NCBI RefSeq assembly: GCF_000178155.2
Contig: NZ_ADKM02000075.1
Span: forward strand, 62,001 to 126,000
Direction of reading: 5' to 3'
DNA length: 64,000 nucleotides
Source: Hominimerdicola alba 8
GTDB taxonomy: Bacteria > Bacillota > Clostridia > Oscillospirales > Ruminococcaceae
A program made the position numbers and the translations under genes. How positions within the stretch are numbered: the first letter of the stretch is position 1; every line of letters starts with the position of its first letter. The notes beneath the pieces are model-generated. The model did no database searches, was not told where the DNA came from, and saw only the letters and a program-made list of their open reading frames with translations. Positions 44,373-52,656 of this stretch are shown piece after piece.

Positions 44373-45338
44373 AAATGGCAGGTCTTTGGCTGAGTAAAGA
44401 CCGTAAGCACTCTCAGCGCTGTATACTGCACATTTTATAGCCTCGCTGATGACCTCTGCGGCTATCACGCCGACCGCATCTATATCAGCTTCAATATCAC
44501 CCGCAGACAGCGCATAAATGCTGTCGCCATCTGCCGAAGTGTGTACAGGTGAGATGCTTCTGGCATAACCGTCATGTGCCATGCCTGCTATTTTGCACAG
44601 CTGTGCCTTATCAAACTTTGCATTGGTCATCACGGCAGAGATAGTGGTATTATCAGCAAACTTGTTCTGTACAGGAGTTATATGCTGTGTCATAAATTCT
44701 AACGAGTCTGCAAAACCGCTGTTGTCTGCGTTCAGCATGCCTGCTATTTTTTTAGCCGACTTGCTGTCAAATACATCACCCAGCGCATTGAGCACTGTCA
44801 CCGCACCTATCTTAAGGTCACCTATCTGTACAGCGCAGCTGCCTATACCTGTTTTCATACAGTGCTCCATTCCGCAGGATTTGCCAACAGAAGCGCCGCA
44901 GCCCGCCCCAAAATTGCCGTCGCGGTAATTCGGCGCATCAAGCGCTGCTTTTGCCGCAGCATAGCCCATCGCTTTATCGGGACGCACACTGCCGTCACCG
45001 ACCGTGAGGTCAAATATATCCGACTGTACCACCAGCGGAACTTTTGTAATGCCTACTTCCAGTCCGATGCCGCGTTCTTCCAGCAGTGCCATAACACCGC
45101 CCGCTGCGTCCAGTCCGAAAGCGCTTCCGCCGCCCAGTACCACTGCATGAATGGTCTGCGCAATGGCAAGCGGGTCCAGCAGAGCAGTTTCCCGCGATGC
45201 AGGTCCGCCGCCGCGAATATCAAGCCCTGCACTCATTCCGGCGGGGCATACAAGTACGGTGCAGCCTGTGGCAGCTTTCTTATCTTCTGTCTGACCTATC
45301 CTGATATTATCAATGTCGGTTATCGCTATCCGTTTCAT
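44355..45338 (-). CDS. P1-family (S58, DmpA-like) peptidase
   Basis: 327-residue hydrolase of the self-processing DmpA/P1 family: RGGGPASRETALLDP, HAVVLGGGSAFGLDAAGGVM, GYAAAKAAL, GNFGAGCGASVGK and ALGDVFD. Members are aminopeptidases or cyclic-amidase-like; the substrate is not predictable. The last residues YSNPS and the TAA come from family B copy 2, so the native C-terminus has been replaced or extended. Its start overlaps the recombinase gene by 4 bases (ATGA), so the pair is co-transcribed. Confidence 0.88.
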   Translation of the reverse strand: MKRIAITDIDNIRIGQTEDKKAATGCTVLVCPAGMSAGLDIRGGGPASRETALLDPLAIAQTIHAVVLGGGSAFGLDAAGGVMALLEERGIGLEVGITKVPLVVQSDIFDLTVGDGSVRPDKAMGYAAAKAALDAPNYRDGNFGAGCGASVGKSCGMEHCMKTGIGSCAVQIGDLKIGAVTVLNALGDVFDSKSAKKIAGMLNADNSGFADSLEFMTQHITPVQNKFADNTTISAVMTNAKFDKAQLCKIAGMAHDGYARSISPVHTSADGDSIYALSAGDIEADIDAVGVIAAEVISEAIKCAVYSAESAYGLYSAKDLPFYSNPS

Positions 45339-46345
45339 TCTTCATCGTCCTCGCTGTTTTTTCGGTGCTTTCTGATATGCTGATCTGCCAGCGGGTTAGC
45401 GTTTGCGGCATCACGTAAATTCTGGCTTGTAAGGTGAGTGTATATCTCGGTGGTGGCAAGGCTCTCATGTCCCAGAATGTCTTTAAGCACAAGCGTGTCC
45501 ACATTTCCGTACTGATACATAAGCGTTGCAGCTGTATGGCGAAGTTTGTGTGTCGTTATGCCAAGGTTTCCAAGTCCTGCTTTCTTAAGGCTTTCCTCAA
45601 CGATATACTGTGTCATTCTCCGCGATATGCGCGTGTTTCGGTTCGACAGAAACAGCGCCTTATCGGTTGTCTGTACTGCGCTTCTGCGCGGCAGATAAGC
45701 CTTAAGTGCTTCAACACAGGCATCATTCATATAGACTATACGCTCTTTTGAACCCTTGCCGAATAAACGCATCGTTCCGTTCTCAAAGCTGATATCGTCC
45801 GTATTCAGCCCGCAAAGTTCGCTAAGACGCATGCCGCAGTTCAGGAAAAGTGTTATCATACAGTAATCACGCTCATAATTTGCAGATTCTACAGCTGCCA
45901 GCAGCTTCTGCGCATCGCCAAGTGTCAGGTATTTCGGCAGAGTTTTCGGCAGTTTCGGAAGTTCCAGCTGTTCTATTGGGTCGGAACTGATAAGCCCCTT
46001 TTTCAGATGAAGATAAGAATAGAACTGCTTTAGCGCCGATGTCTTGCGCGCCCTTGTCTTGATGCTGTTGCCGCGTTCATCAGCGAGCCATTTTAAATAA
46101 TTGTAGGCATCTATCAGCCTTATTTTTTTTATATAATCAAATGGAACTTCTGATATGGCTATGTCTTCAAATTCGACCTTGTTCGGGTCAGCATCATTGT
46201 GGTTGATAAGCAGATAACGCAGAAATGTGCGCAGGTCGATATAATACGCTTCAACAGTGCGGTCGCTCCTGCCTTTTACCAGCCGCATGTATGTAAGATA
46301 ATCTGCCAGATAATCAGGACAGTCGTTCAGATACTCTTTTTTCAT
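45335..46345 (-). CDS. Tyrosine recombinase, XerC/XerD-like
   Basis: 336-residue site-specific recombinase. Core-binding domain 15-130, then a catalytic domain with Arg (NCGMRLSELCGL), Lys (FGKGSKERIVYM), HxxR (THKLRHTAAT), His and Tyr (LGHESLATTEIYTH); all catalytic residues are kept. The family resolves chromosome dimers or acts in mobile elements. No dif-like site was identified. The extended C-terminal tail (about 25 polar residues) and the coupling to a peptidase gene are unusual for a housekeeping Xer. Confidence 0.88.
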   Translation of the reverse strand: MKKEYLNDCPDYLADYLTYMRLVKGRSDRTVEAYYIDLRTFLRYLLINHNDADPNKVEFEDIAISEVPFDYIKKIRLIDAYNYLKWLADERGNSIKTRARKTSALKQFYSYLHLKKGLISSDPIEQLELPKLPKTLPKYLTLGDAQKLLAAVESANYERDYCMITLFLNCGMRLSELCGLNTDDISFENGTMRLFGKGSKERIVYMNDACVEALKAYLPRRSAVQTTDKALFLSNRNTRISRRMTQYIVEESLKKAGLGNLGITTHKLRHTAATLMYQYGNVDTLVLKDILGHESLATTEIYTHLTSQNLRDAANANPLADQHIRKHRKNSEDDEE

Positions 46346-46471
46346 AAAAACACCCGTTCATAATATTTGCAGTCAATGACCGCATGATCCCTGTTATCAA
46401 AATTATACATCATCGCGCCCGAAAAGTCAATGCTGTAATAAATCACACATAAAATATACGATTTTAAGTTA

Positions 46472-46500
46472 TTGCATTTTTTTTCGGGCTATGTTATAAT
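46472..46500 (+). promoter_or_regulatory. xth promoter
   Basis: TTGCAT at 46472-46477 and TATAAT at 46495-46500, 17-bp spacer. Confidence 0.7.
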
Positions 46501-46548
46501 TACACAAAATGAAAACGATTAAGTTAAGTACTTACGGAGGTCCATATC

Positions 46549-47301
46549 ATGAAACTTATATCATGGAATGTAAACGGTTTCAGGGCTTGTCTTCAAAAGG
46601 GTTTTGAGGATTTTTTCAAGTCTGCTGACGCTGACATCTTTTGCATACAGGAAACAAAAATGCAGCCCGATCAGGCTGATTTTTCACCCGAAGGCTATCA
46701 TAAATACTTTCACAGTGCTGTGAAAAAAGGCTATTCCGGCACAGCGGTCTACACAAAGAACGAGCCGAAAGCTGTAACATACGGACTGAACGGCGCTCAC
46801 ACTGATGAAGGCAGAGTCATCACATGCGAGTATGACGATTTTTATTTCGTATGCTGTTATGTGCCCAACGCTCAGAATGAACTAAAGCGGATCGATTACC
46901 GCATGGAGTTTGAGGACGATATGCGCGCATATCTTTGCGGACTTGATAAGTTAAAACCCGTGATATACTGCGGCGACCTCAATGTTGCCCATGAGGAGAT
47001 AGACCTCAAAAATCCCAAGAGCAATGTGGGAAATGCCGGCTTTTCAGATCAGGAACGCGGCAAATTCACCGAACTGCTCGCAGCAGGTTTTGCAGATACT
47101 TTCAGGCGGCTTTATCCTGAAACAACAGGTGTTTATTCATGGTGGTCATATCGCTTCAACGCCCGCAAGAACAACGCAGGCTGGCGCATCGACTATTTTG
47201 TTGTTTCCGAAAGACTTATGGACAAAGTCGGTGACTCAAAGATACTCACTGATGTTATGGGCAGCGATCATTGTCCTGTTCAGCTGGATATAACGATCTG
47301 A
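46549..47301 (+). CDS. xth: Exodeoxyribonuclease III (AP endonuclease)
   Basis: 250-residue EEP-fold nuclease of base-excision repair that cuts at abasic sites. Motifs in order: SWNVNGFRA, CIQETKMQ, SGTAVYTK, CYVPNAQ, YCGDLNVAHEEIDL, YSWWSYR, WRIDYFVVS and GSDHCPV. Full length. ACGGAGG precedes the ATG. A single gene. Confidence 0.96.
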   Translation: MKLISWNVNGFRACLQKGFEDFFKSADADIFCIQETKMQPDQADFSPEGYHKYFHSAVKKGYSGTAVYTKNEPKAVTYGLNGAHTDEGRVITCEYDDFYFVCCYVPNAQNELKRIDYRMEFEDDMRAYLCGLDKLKPVIYCGDLNVAHEEIDLKNPKSNVGNAGFSDQERGKFTELLAAGFADTFRRLYPETTGVYSWWSYRFNARKNNAGWRIDYFVVSERLMDKVGDSKILTDVMGSDHCPVQLDITI

Positions 47302-47340
47302 CATAGTTTCATATTTTTGCACAAGCACAGCGGTCATTTA

Positions 47341-47427
47341 CGTGGTTATCCTGCTGACACACCACCAAAACAGCTGTTTTGCAGAACTTAAGGCAGTTGG
47401 CGCGTGGTGCGCTAAAAGGATAGTCAT
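47341..47427 (+). repeat. Family A element, copy 4 (87 bp, deleted centre)
   Basis: Family A ends with an internal deletion of the block that reads CTCAATTATCCTTTTGTTTA in copies 1-3. The 9-mers on each side (47332-47340 GGTCATTTA, 47428-47436 AATTATTTA) match only in part, indicating an old insertion. Confidence 0.8.
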
Positions 47428-47467
47428 AATTATTTATACGGTATAGTTTGGGTGAGGAGGTAAATTT

Positions 47468-48169
47468 ATGGTGCTTGTAACGGGAGATATACATGGCTGC
47501 GCCGATATCGGCAAGCTGACTGCTAAGGCAAATCCGATACAGAAAGAGATGACAAAGGAAGATTTTCTGATAATTGCGGGTGATTTCGGGCTTGTATGGA
47601 ACAATGATGAAGAAGATCTCTGGTGGCGCAAATGGCTTGATAAAAAGCCGTACACCACGCTTTTTGTTGACGGCAACCACGAAAATTTCGATCTGCTCGA
47701 TGACTATGAAGTCACTGAGTTCAACGGCGGAAAAGTCCACAGGATAGGGGAGAGCATCTACCATCTTATGCGCGGCGAGATGTTTGAACTGCAAGGAAAG
47801 CGCTTTTTTACGATGGGCGGTGCTGAGTCACACGATAAGGAGTTCCGCACACTCGGCACTTCTATATGGACACAGGAAATGCCATCTGATGAAGAGTATA
47901 TCCACGCTATCGAAACGCTGGACAGGATAGGCTGGCAGACAGATTTTGTAATTACTCACTGTGCGCCGACACCGATACAGTCAGAGATAGCGGCAATGCT
48001 GGGTTTCCCTGACGTGTATCCCTCAAATCGGCTGACGGATTTTTTGCAGCAGGTGCGCGAAAAGCTGGAATTTCGCGGCTGGTTTCACGGACACTATCAC
48101 ACCGATCTTACTTCGACGATCGACCCGCGCGTAAACCTTTTGTTCAACAATATCCTACAAATAGTCTGA
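47468..48169 (+). CDS. Calcineurin-like metallophosphoesterase
   Basis: 233 residues with all five metal-site blocks: GDIHG, AGDFGLVW, VDGNHENFD, VITHCAPTP and GWFHGHYH. Cytoplasmic, no signal peptide. The substrate (nucleotide, protein or other phosphoester) is unknown. GAGGAGG lies just upstream of the ATG. Family A copy 4 ends 40 bp before the start, so it may affect the leader. Confidence 0.88.
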   Translation: MVLVTGDIHGCADIGKLTAKANPIQKEMTKEDFLIIAGDFGLVWNNDEEDLWWRKWLDKKPYTTLFVDGNHENFDLLDDYEVTEFNGGKVHRIGESIYHLMRGEMFELQGKRFFTMGGAESHDKEFRTLGTSIWTQEMPSDEEYIHAIETLDRIGWQTDFVITHCAPTPIQSEIAAMLGFPDVYPSNRLTDFLQQVREKLEFRGWFHGHYHTDLTSTIDPRVNLLFNNILQIV

Positions 48170-48237
48170 CGATCCTCATTACCTAAAAAAATGAATATCC
48201 TTCACCATAAACTATACCAAAAGCATCATAAGATCAC

Positions 48238-48340
48238 TATAGCAATCCGCCTTAAAATTCAGACAAAATCCGGTCGCAAAACCCATAAATCCGAGCTTTA
48301 GCGACCGGATTTTGTGAATTTAAATAGTTGGATTGCTATA
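48238..48340 (+). repeat. Family B palindromic element, copy 3 (103 bp)
   Basis: Exact TATAGCAATCC / GGATTGCTATA boundaries. First of two head-to-tail copies; shares its final TA with copy 4. Confidence 0.93.
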
Positions 48341-48441
48341 TAGCAATCCGCCTTAAAATTCAGACAAAATCCGGTCACAAAACCCATAAATCCGAGCTTT
48401 AGCGACCGAATTTTGTGAATTTAAATAGTTGGATTGCTATA
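48339..48441 (+). repeat. Family B palindromic element, copy 4 (103 bp)
   Basis: Same orientation as copy 3 and differing from it at only two positions seen (GTCGC to GTCAC, CCGGA to CCGAA). Ends 40 bp before the hydrolase start codon. Confidence 0.93.
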
Positions 48442-48480
48442 AAAGAACTTGATAAGAGATCAACAACGGAGGCAGGAAAA

Positions 48481-49212
48481 ATGACAAATTATCAGATCGA
48501 TACATCTATTATAGATACACCGCGCGGCAATATACACTGCACCGAATATATCCCGAAAAATGGTGGTGACTCTGCTGTGATACTAAGTCACGGCTTTAAT
48601 TCATGCGCTGATGATCTTGCAGATGTGGCTAAGAAGTTGGCTGAATGCGGCATATATGCAGTATGCTATGACTTCAACGGAGGGGGAGTCTGCTGTAAAA
48701 GTACAGGTAAGACAACTGATATGAGCATTCTGACAGAACAGGCTGATCTGCGCGACATGATATCGCTTGTCAGGTCACGTACGCAGATAAAAAATATATA
48801 CCTGTATGGCGAGAGTCAGGGCGGTTTTGTTTCAGCGCTGACTGCACCTGAATTTGCTGATATAGAAGGGCTTTTTCTCGTTTACCCAGCATTCGTTATA
48901 CCGAATGACTGGCTGAAAAAGCAGGAAAGTGAGTTGCAGGGTGAGTTTGATTTTATGGGCGTTAAGCTGACAAAGACCTATTTTGACGGCGTTCCGCGCT
49001 ACGATGTCATAGCTAAAGCGGCAGAGTTTACAAGACCCATCAGAATATGGCATGGTGCTGCCGACCCTGTAGTCGCTACCGAATATTCACTGAAACTTGT
49101 GAAAGCATGCAATAAATGTGAACTTACTGTATTCAGCGGACTAGGTCACTGGTTCCCGCCTGAGTACAGAGAACGTGTAGCTTATGAGATCGCAGCAGCT
49201 ATCATAAAATAG
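48481..49212 (+). CDS. Alpha/beta-hydrolase
   Basis: 243-residue serine hydrolase of the family that includes lysophospholipases and cinnamoyl or feruloyl esterases. Features: LSHGFNSCADDL, nucleophile in YGESQGGFVSA, Asp in WHGAADPVV and His in GLGHWFPPE. ATG 48481 (MTNYQIDTSIIDTPRG) has GGAGG 8 bases upstream; a longer frame from 48415 would translate the repeat and is rejected. Cytoplasmic; the exact ester substrate is unknown. Confidence 0.85.
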   Translation: MTNYQIDTSIIDTPRGNIHCTEYIPKNGGDSAVILSHGFNSCADDLADVAKKLAECGIYAVCYDFNGGGVCCKSTGKTTDMSILTEQADLRDMISLVRSRTQIKNIYLYGESQGGFVSALTAPEFADIEGLFLVYPAFVIPNDWLKKQESELQGEFDFMGVKLTKTYFDGVPRYDVIAKAAEFTRPIRIWHGAADPVVATEYSLKLVKACNKCELTVFSGLGHWFPPEYRERVAYEIAAAIIK

Positions 49213-49217
49213 ATCAC

Positions 49218-49254
49218 ACCCGATGCAAAATGTACTGCATCGGGTTTTTTTTAC
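49218..49254 (+). terminator. Terminator after the hydrolase gene
   Basis: ACCCGATGCA / TGCATCGGGT with a 9-base loop and a run of eight T. Confidence 0.9.
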
Positions 49255-50615
49255 TCTTTTGAGTCATCATTAAGTTTATTGTAGACTGTCAGCCGCATTG
49301 TGATATAGCTGGCAAGTCCGCCTACCATGTTGGAGATGGGTTCTGCGATGAAAACACCTTTAACTCCCATACCAAGACGCGGCAGTATCAGTGTAAGCGG
49401 TATCACGATGATGACTTTTCTCAGCAGCGAGAAAAATATCGCACGACCTGCCGCTCCCAACGCCTGAAATGTTGACTGCCCCGCAAACTGGAACGACATA
49501 AAGACAAATCCGAAGAAATACAGCTTTATTGCGTCAACTCCAGGTCCTAAGATCGCGCTGTCGCTTGAAAAGATCCTGAACCAGAACTGTGGGAAGATCA
49601 CTATCAATAGCCATGCCGACACTGTGTATACCGCTCCCGCCAGAGTATTGAAGCGTATCGACTGCTTTACACGGTCATACTTTTTGGCACCGTAATTGTA
49701 GCCCATGATAGGCTGTGAACCGTTGACCAGACCGCTTATCGGCAGGAAAAATACATCGCGTACCGAGTTGAGTACCGTCATGATGCCGACATAAAGGTCA
49801 CCGCCGTATGTCTGCAAAGTTGAGTTGCAAGCCGCCTGAACAAAGCAGGCAGTACCCTGCATCACAAAATTTGAAGTCCCCAGCTTGCAGATGTTTCCTG
49901 CAAGTCTACTGTCGAAATGGATATTCTGCCGTTTCAGACCAATGGGCGCTTTTAAGACAAGAAAACGCATTATCCAGACCGCTGAAACGATCTGACTGAT
50001 GACGGTAGCCAGCGCTGCGCCTTTTATGCCCAGACCGAATACAAATATAAACAGCGGATCAAGCAGCATATTCAGCACCGCGCCGATGATCGTGGTGAAC
50101 ATGCCCGTTTTGGGAAATCCCTGAGCGCTGATATAGCTGTTCAGTCCTGTGGTCAGCATCGAGAAAACGGTCCCTGCCATATAGATACGCAGGTAATCCG
50201 CCGCGTATGGGTAAGAACTGTCGCTGGCACCCAGCAGGTAAAGTATAGGTCGGCAGAAAAGATAACCGCTGACAGTAAGCACAGCCGCCCCTGCCAACAG
50301 CATAAAGCAGGAACAGCCCATTATTTTTTCAGCACGCGACTTGTCGCCCGAACCGTTTGCCATAGAGAAAAGCGGCACACCGCCCATACCGAAAAGTGCT
50401 GCAAATGCCACGATAAAAGTTATCACAGGGAAAGTAAGCCCCACACCTGTTAGCGCTATACTGTCACCGCCGTCCATGTGTCCTATGTAGATGCGGTCAA
50501 CCACATTGTAAAGCAGCTGTACCAGCTGTGCCAGCATAAGCGGCAATGCCTGCGAAAGAGTGAGCCGCCAGATGGCACCTTTTGAAAAATCACGATCCCT
50601 TACTGTCACACTCAC
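49251..50615 (-). CDS. MATE-family efflux transporter
   Basis: 454-residue multidrug/toxin-extrusion type antiporter with about 12 membrane helices. Family marks: TLSQALPLMLAQLVQLLYNVVDRIYIGHM, the mirrored second-half GLVNGSQPIMGYNYGAKKYDRVKQ and RKVIIVIPLTLILPRLGMGVKG. It exports organic cations with sodium or proton exchange. The start overlaps the NUDIX gene by 4 bases, so the two are coupled. Confidence 0.92.
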   Translation of the reverse strand: MSVTVRDRDFSKGAIWRLTLSQALPLMLAQLVQLLYNVVDRIYIGHMDGGDSIALTGVGLTFPVITFIVAFAALFGMGGVPLFSMANGSGDKSRAEKIMGCSCFMLLAGAAVLTVSGYLFCRPILYLLGASDSSYPYAADYLRIYMAGTVFSMLTTGLNSYISAQGFPKTGMFTTIIGAVLNMLLDPLFIFVFGLGIKGAALATVISQIVSAVWIMRFLVLKAPIGLKRQNIHFDSRLAGNICKLGTSNFVMQGTACFVQAACNSTLQTYGGDLYVGIMTVLNSVRDVFFLPISGLVNGSQPIMGYNYGAKKYDRVKQSIRFNTLAGAVYTVSAWLLIVIFPQFWFRIFSSDSAILGPGVDAIKLYFFGFVFMSFQFAGQSTFQALGAAGRAIFFSLLRKVIIVIPLTLILPRLGMGVKGVFIAEPISNMVGGLASYITMRLTVYNKLNDDSKE

Positions 50616-51175
50616 TGCCCATCACCGCCACTTTGAAGATATTTTTGTATCATCATCAACTCTTCGAGGGCGATACAGTGCTTGAAACTGTTGGTCTTGA
50701 CTGCTTCGATACAGTATTCAAAGTCCACCCAGCGAACACTGTCAACTTCTTCCTTTTGAAGAATGAAGTCTTTTTCGTCAATATCGCGCCACATCACAAA
50801 GACTTTTGAAACCTGCCTGTCATGAAATTCTTTTCCGAAAAATACATCGTCACTGATGATAGTACGTTTGCCGCAGCTTGTAAGTTCCTCAGCCAAAGCA
50901 TCAACGCCAAGTTCTTCTTTCAGTTCTCTCAGCGCAGATGGTACGTAGTCAACGCCCGCAGGGATATGCCCCGCACTTGAAATGTCATAGCACGCGGGAT
51001 AAGAAGATTTGTTTTCAGCGCGTTTCTGTAAAAGTATCTGCACTTTACCGCCACACTTTCTCAGCAGCCAAAGGTGTGCGGTGCGGTGGCGAATGCCCTT
51101 TGTGTGGGCATTCTCACGGTCGATGATCTCACCTGTAGGATCGCCGTTTTCATCGACGATATCCAGAAATTCCAT
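50612..51175 (-). CDS. NUDIX hydrolase
   Basis: 187-residue NUDIX protein of the isopentenyl-diphosphate-isomerase-like branch (FLDIVDENGDPTGEIIDREN, HRTAHLWLL). The NUDIX box with GHIPAG and RELKEELG is intact, so it should cleave a nucleotide-diphosphate-type substrate; the specificity is unknown. It is followed with a 4-base overlap by the MATE exporter, a pairing that may reflect detoxification (inference). Confidence 0.9.
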   Translation of the reverse strand: MEFLDIVDENGDPTGEIIDRENAHTKGIRHRTAHLWLLRKCGGKVQILLQKRAENKSSYPACYDISSAGHIPAGVDYVPSALRELKEELGVDALAEELTSCGKRTIISDDVFFGKEFHDRQVSKVFVMWRDIDEKDFILQKEEVDSVRWVDFEYCIEAVKTNSFKHCIALEELMMIQKYLQSGGDGQ

Positions 51176-51306
51176 ATACTTACCTTCTTTATAACAAAAC
51201 TATTTTTATTATAGCACTTTAACATCGGCTTTTCAAGTACGAAAGATGAATTTCAGCGATTGACTTTTTGAACTGCCCGTGTTACAATAAACATGTTTTA
51301 AATAAT

Positions 51307-51435
51307 ATGACTATCCCTTTAGCACACCAACTAAAAATGCGGTAAACAAAAGGATAATTGAGCGCCCCATATCTTTCCCCCGCCTTAAGTTCTGTATAGC
51401 CGCTGTTTTTGTGGTGTGTCAGCGGGATAACCACA
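51307..51435 (-). repeat. Family A element, copy 5 (129 bp, reversed)
   Basis: Reverse orientation relative to copies 1-4. Exact 9-bp duplication TTAAATAAT at 51298-51306 and 51436-51444. The GC-rich hairpin is cut to one arm (ATCTTTCCCCCGCC followed directly by TTAAGTTCTG). Ends 28 bp upstream of the alanyl-tRNA editing gene. Confidence 0.93.
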
Positions 51436-51463
51436 TTAAATAATAGTTAACGAGGTGTTTTGC

Positions 51464-52615
51464 ATGACTGAAAGACTCTATGATAACAGCAAGCTGACGA
51501 CTTTTGAAGCCACCGTCACATCATGTTCTCCTGCGGGCAAATACTATGAACTGACACTTGACAGATCGGCATTTTTTCCTGAGGGAGGCGGGCAGAAAGG
51601 CGATGTGGGACTGATAGACAGTGTTAAGGTCTTAGATACATACGAGAAAAACGGCGAGGTCGTACATAAATGCACTGCTCCCATAGAAGCGGGCATGCAA
51701 GTCTGTGGTGAGGTCGATGCTGATATCAGACTTCGCCGCATGCAGAACCATTCCGGCGAACATCTGCTTATGGGGGTTATCCACCGTAAGACAGGGTTTG
51801 AAAATGTCGGTTTTCATCTGGGTTCTGATGATGTGACACTTGACCTTGATGGAGTTATCCCGACGGAAACTCTCATCGAGTGCGAATTTCTTGCTAACAA
51901 AGCCATCGCCGCCGACCTGCCTGTCACCATTTCATATCCGGACAGCGAAAGTCTGAAAACCCTTGAATACCGCAGCAAGCTGGAAATGACTGAAAATGTC
52001 CGCATAGTTACCATTGAGGGTGTCGATGTCTGTGCATGCTGTGCGCCTCATGTGGCATCAACAGGTCAGATAGGCATTATAAAGGTTTTGTCGGCTGAAA
52101 GCTACAAGGGCGGCACACGGCTGCATATTCTCTGCGGTCTTGATGCTTTTGAACTTATCAGAAACCGAATGGACGAGCTTTCCGCTATTTCAAGGCTTCT
52201 TTCAGCAAAACCCGAAAAGATATTAGAGCAGACAAAGCGTTTGATTGATGAGAACGATGCGCTGAAACGTCAGCTTGCAGACATCGAGCAAAGGAAAGCT
52301 GCGCGTATCATCAGTTCACTCAGTAACAGCACGCGCGGCAGTTTTTGTGTTTTCACAGAGGGGCTGAACACCGCATCTATGCGTGATATCGCCAATGAAG
52401 CAGTCAAACTTACGGATGGTGCCGCAGGCATTTTTTGTCAAAACGAAAACGGCTGGAATTACATTATCGCTTCTGATAGTCTGCCGCTCAGAAGTATGTC
52501 TGCTCAGATAAATTCAGCGCTTAACGGCAAAGGCGGAGGTTCGGATAAAATGCTTCAAGGCAGTTGTATGGCTGAAAGAACTGCCATAGAAGATGTCATC
52601 AAAAAACTTCACTGA
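51464..52615 (+). CDS. Alanyl-tRNA editing protein (AlaX-L type, with DHHA1)
   Basis: 383-residue trans-editing enzyme that removes wrongly attached serine or glycine from tRNA-Ala. AlaRS-like editing core: FFPEGGGQKGD, zinc motif NHSGEHLL and CACCAPH; then a coiled coil (about 240-280) and a C-terminal DHHA1 domain ending GKGGGSDKMLQGS. The start MTERLYDNSKLTTFEA at 51464 has CGAGGT; the GTG at 51455 is less likely. Its leader contains family A copy 5. Confidence 0.9.
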   Translation: MTERLYDNSKLTTFEATVTSCSPAGKYYELTLDRSAFFPEGGGQKGDVGLIDSVKVLDTYEKNGEVVHKCTAPIEAGMQVCGEVDADIRLRRMQNHSGEHLLMGVIHRKTGFENVGFHLGSDDVTLDLDGVIPTETLIECEFLANKAIAADLPVTISYPDSESLKTLEYRSKLEMTENVRIVTIEGVDVCACCAPHVASTGQIGIIKVLSAESYKGGTRLHILCGLDAFELIRNRMDELSAISRLLSAKPEKILEQTKRLIDENDALKRQLADIEQRKAARIISSLSNSTRGSFCVFTEGLNTASMRDIANEAVKLTDGAAGIFCQNENGWNYIIASDSLPLRSMSAQINSALNGKGGGSDKMLQGSCMAERTAIEDVIKKLH

Positions 52616-52620
52616 CATAA

Positions 52621-52653
52621 AAAACAGCTTGGCACTGCTGTACCAAGCTGTTT
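52621..52653. terminator. Terminator between convergent genes
   Basis: AAACAGCTTGG / CCAAGCTGTTT with a 10-base loop, A-rich before and T-rich after. It serves the AlaX-type gene and possibly the opposing surface-protein gene. Confidence 0.8.
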
Positions 52654-52656
52654 CCA

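Noticed and set aside
48415-48480. N-terminal extension of the hydrolase starting in family B copy 4
   Set aside because: It is repeat-derived with no ribosome site. ATG 48481 has GGAGG at good spacing.
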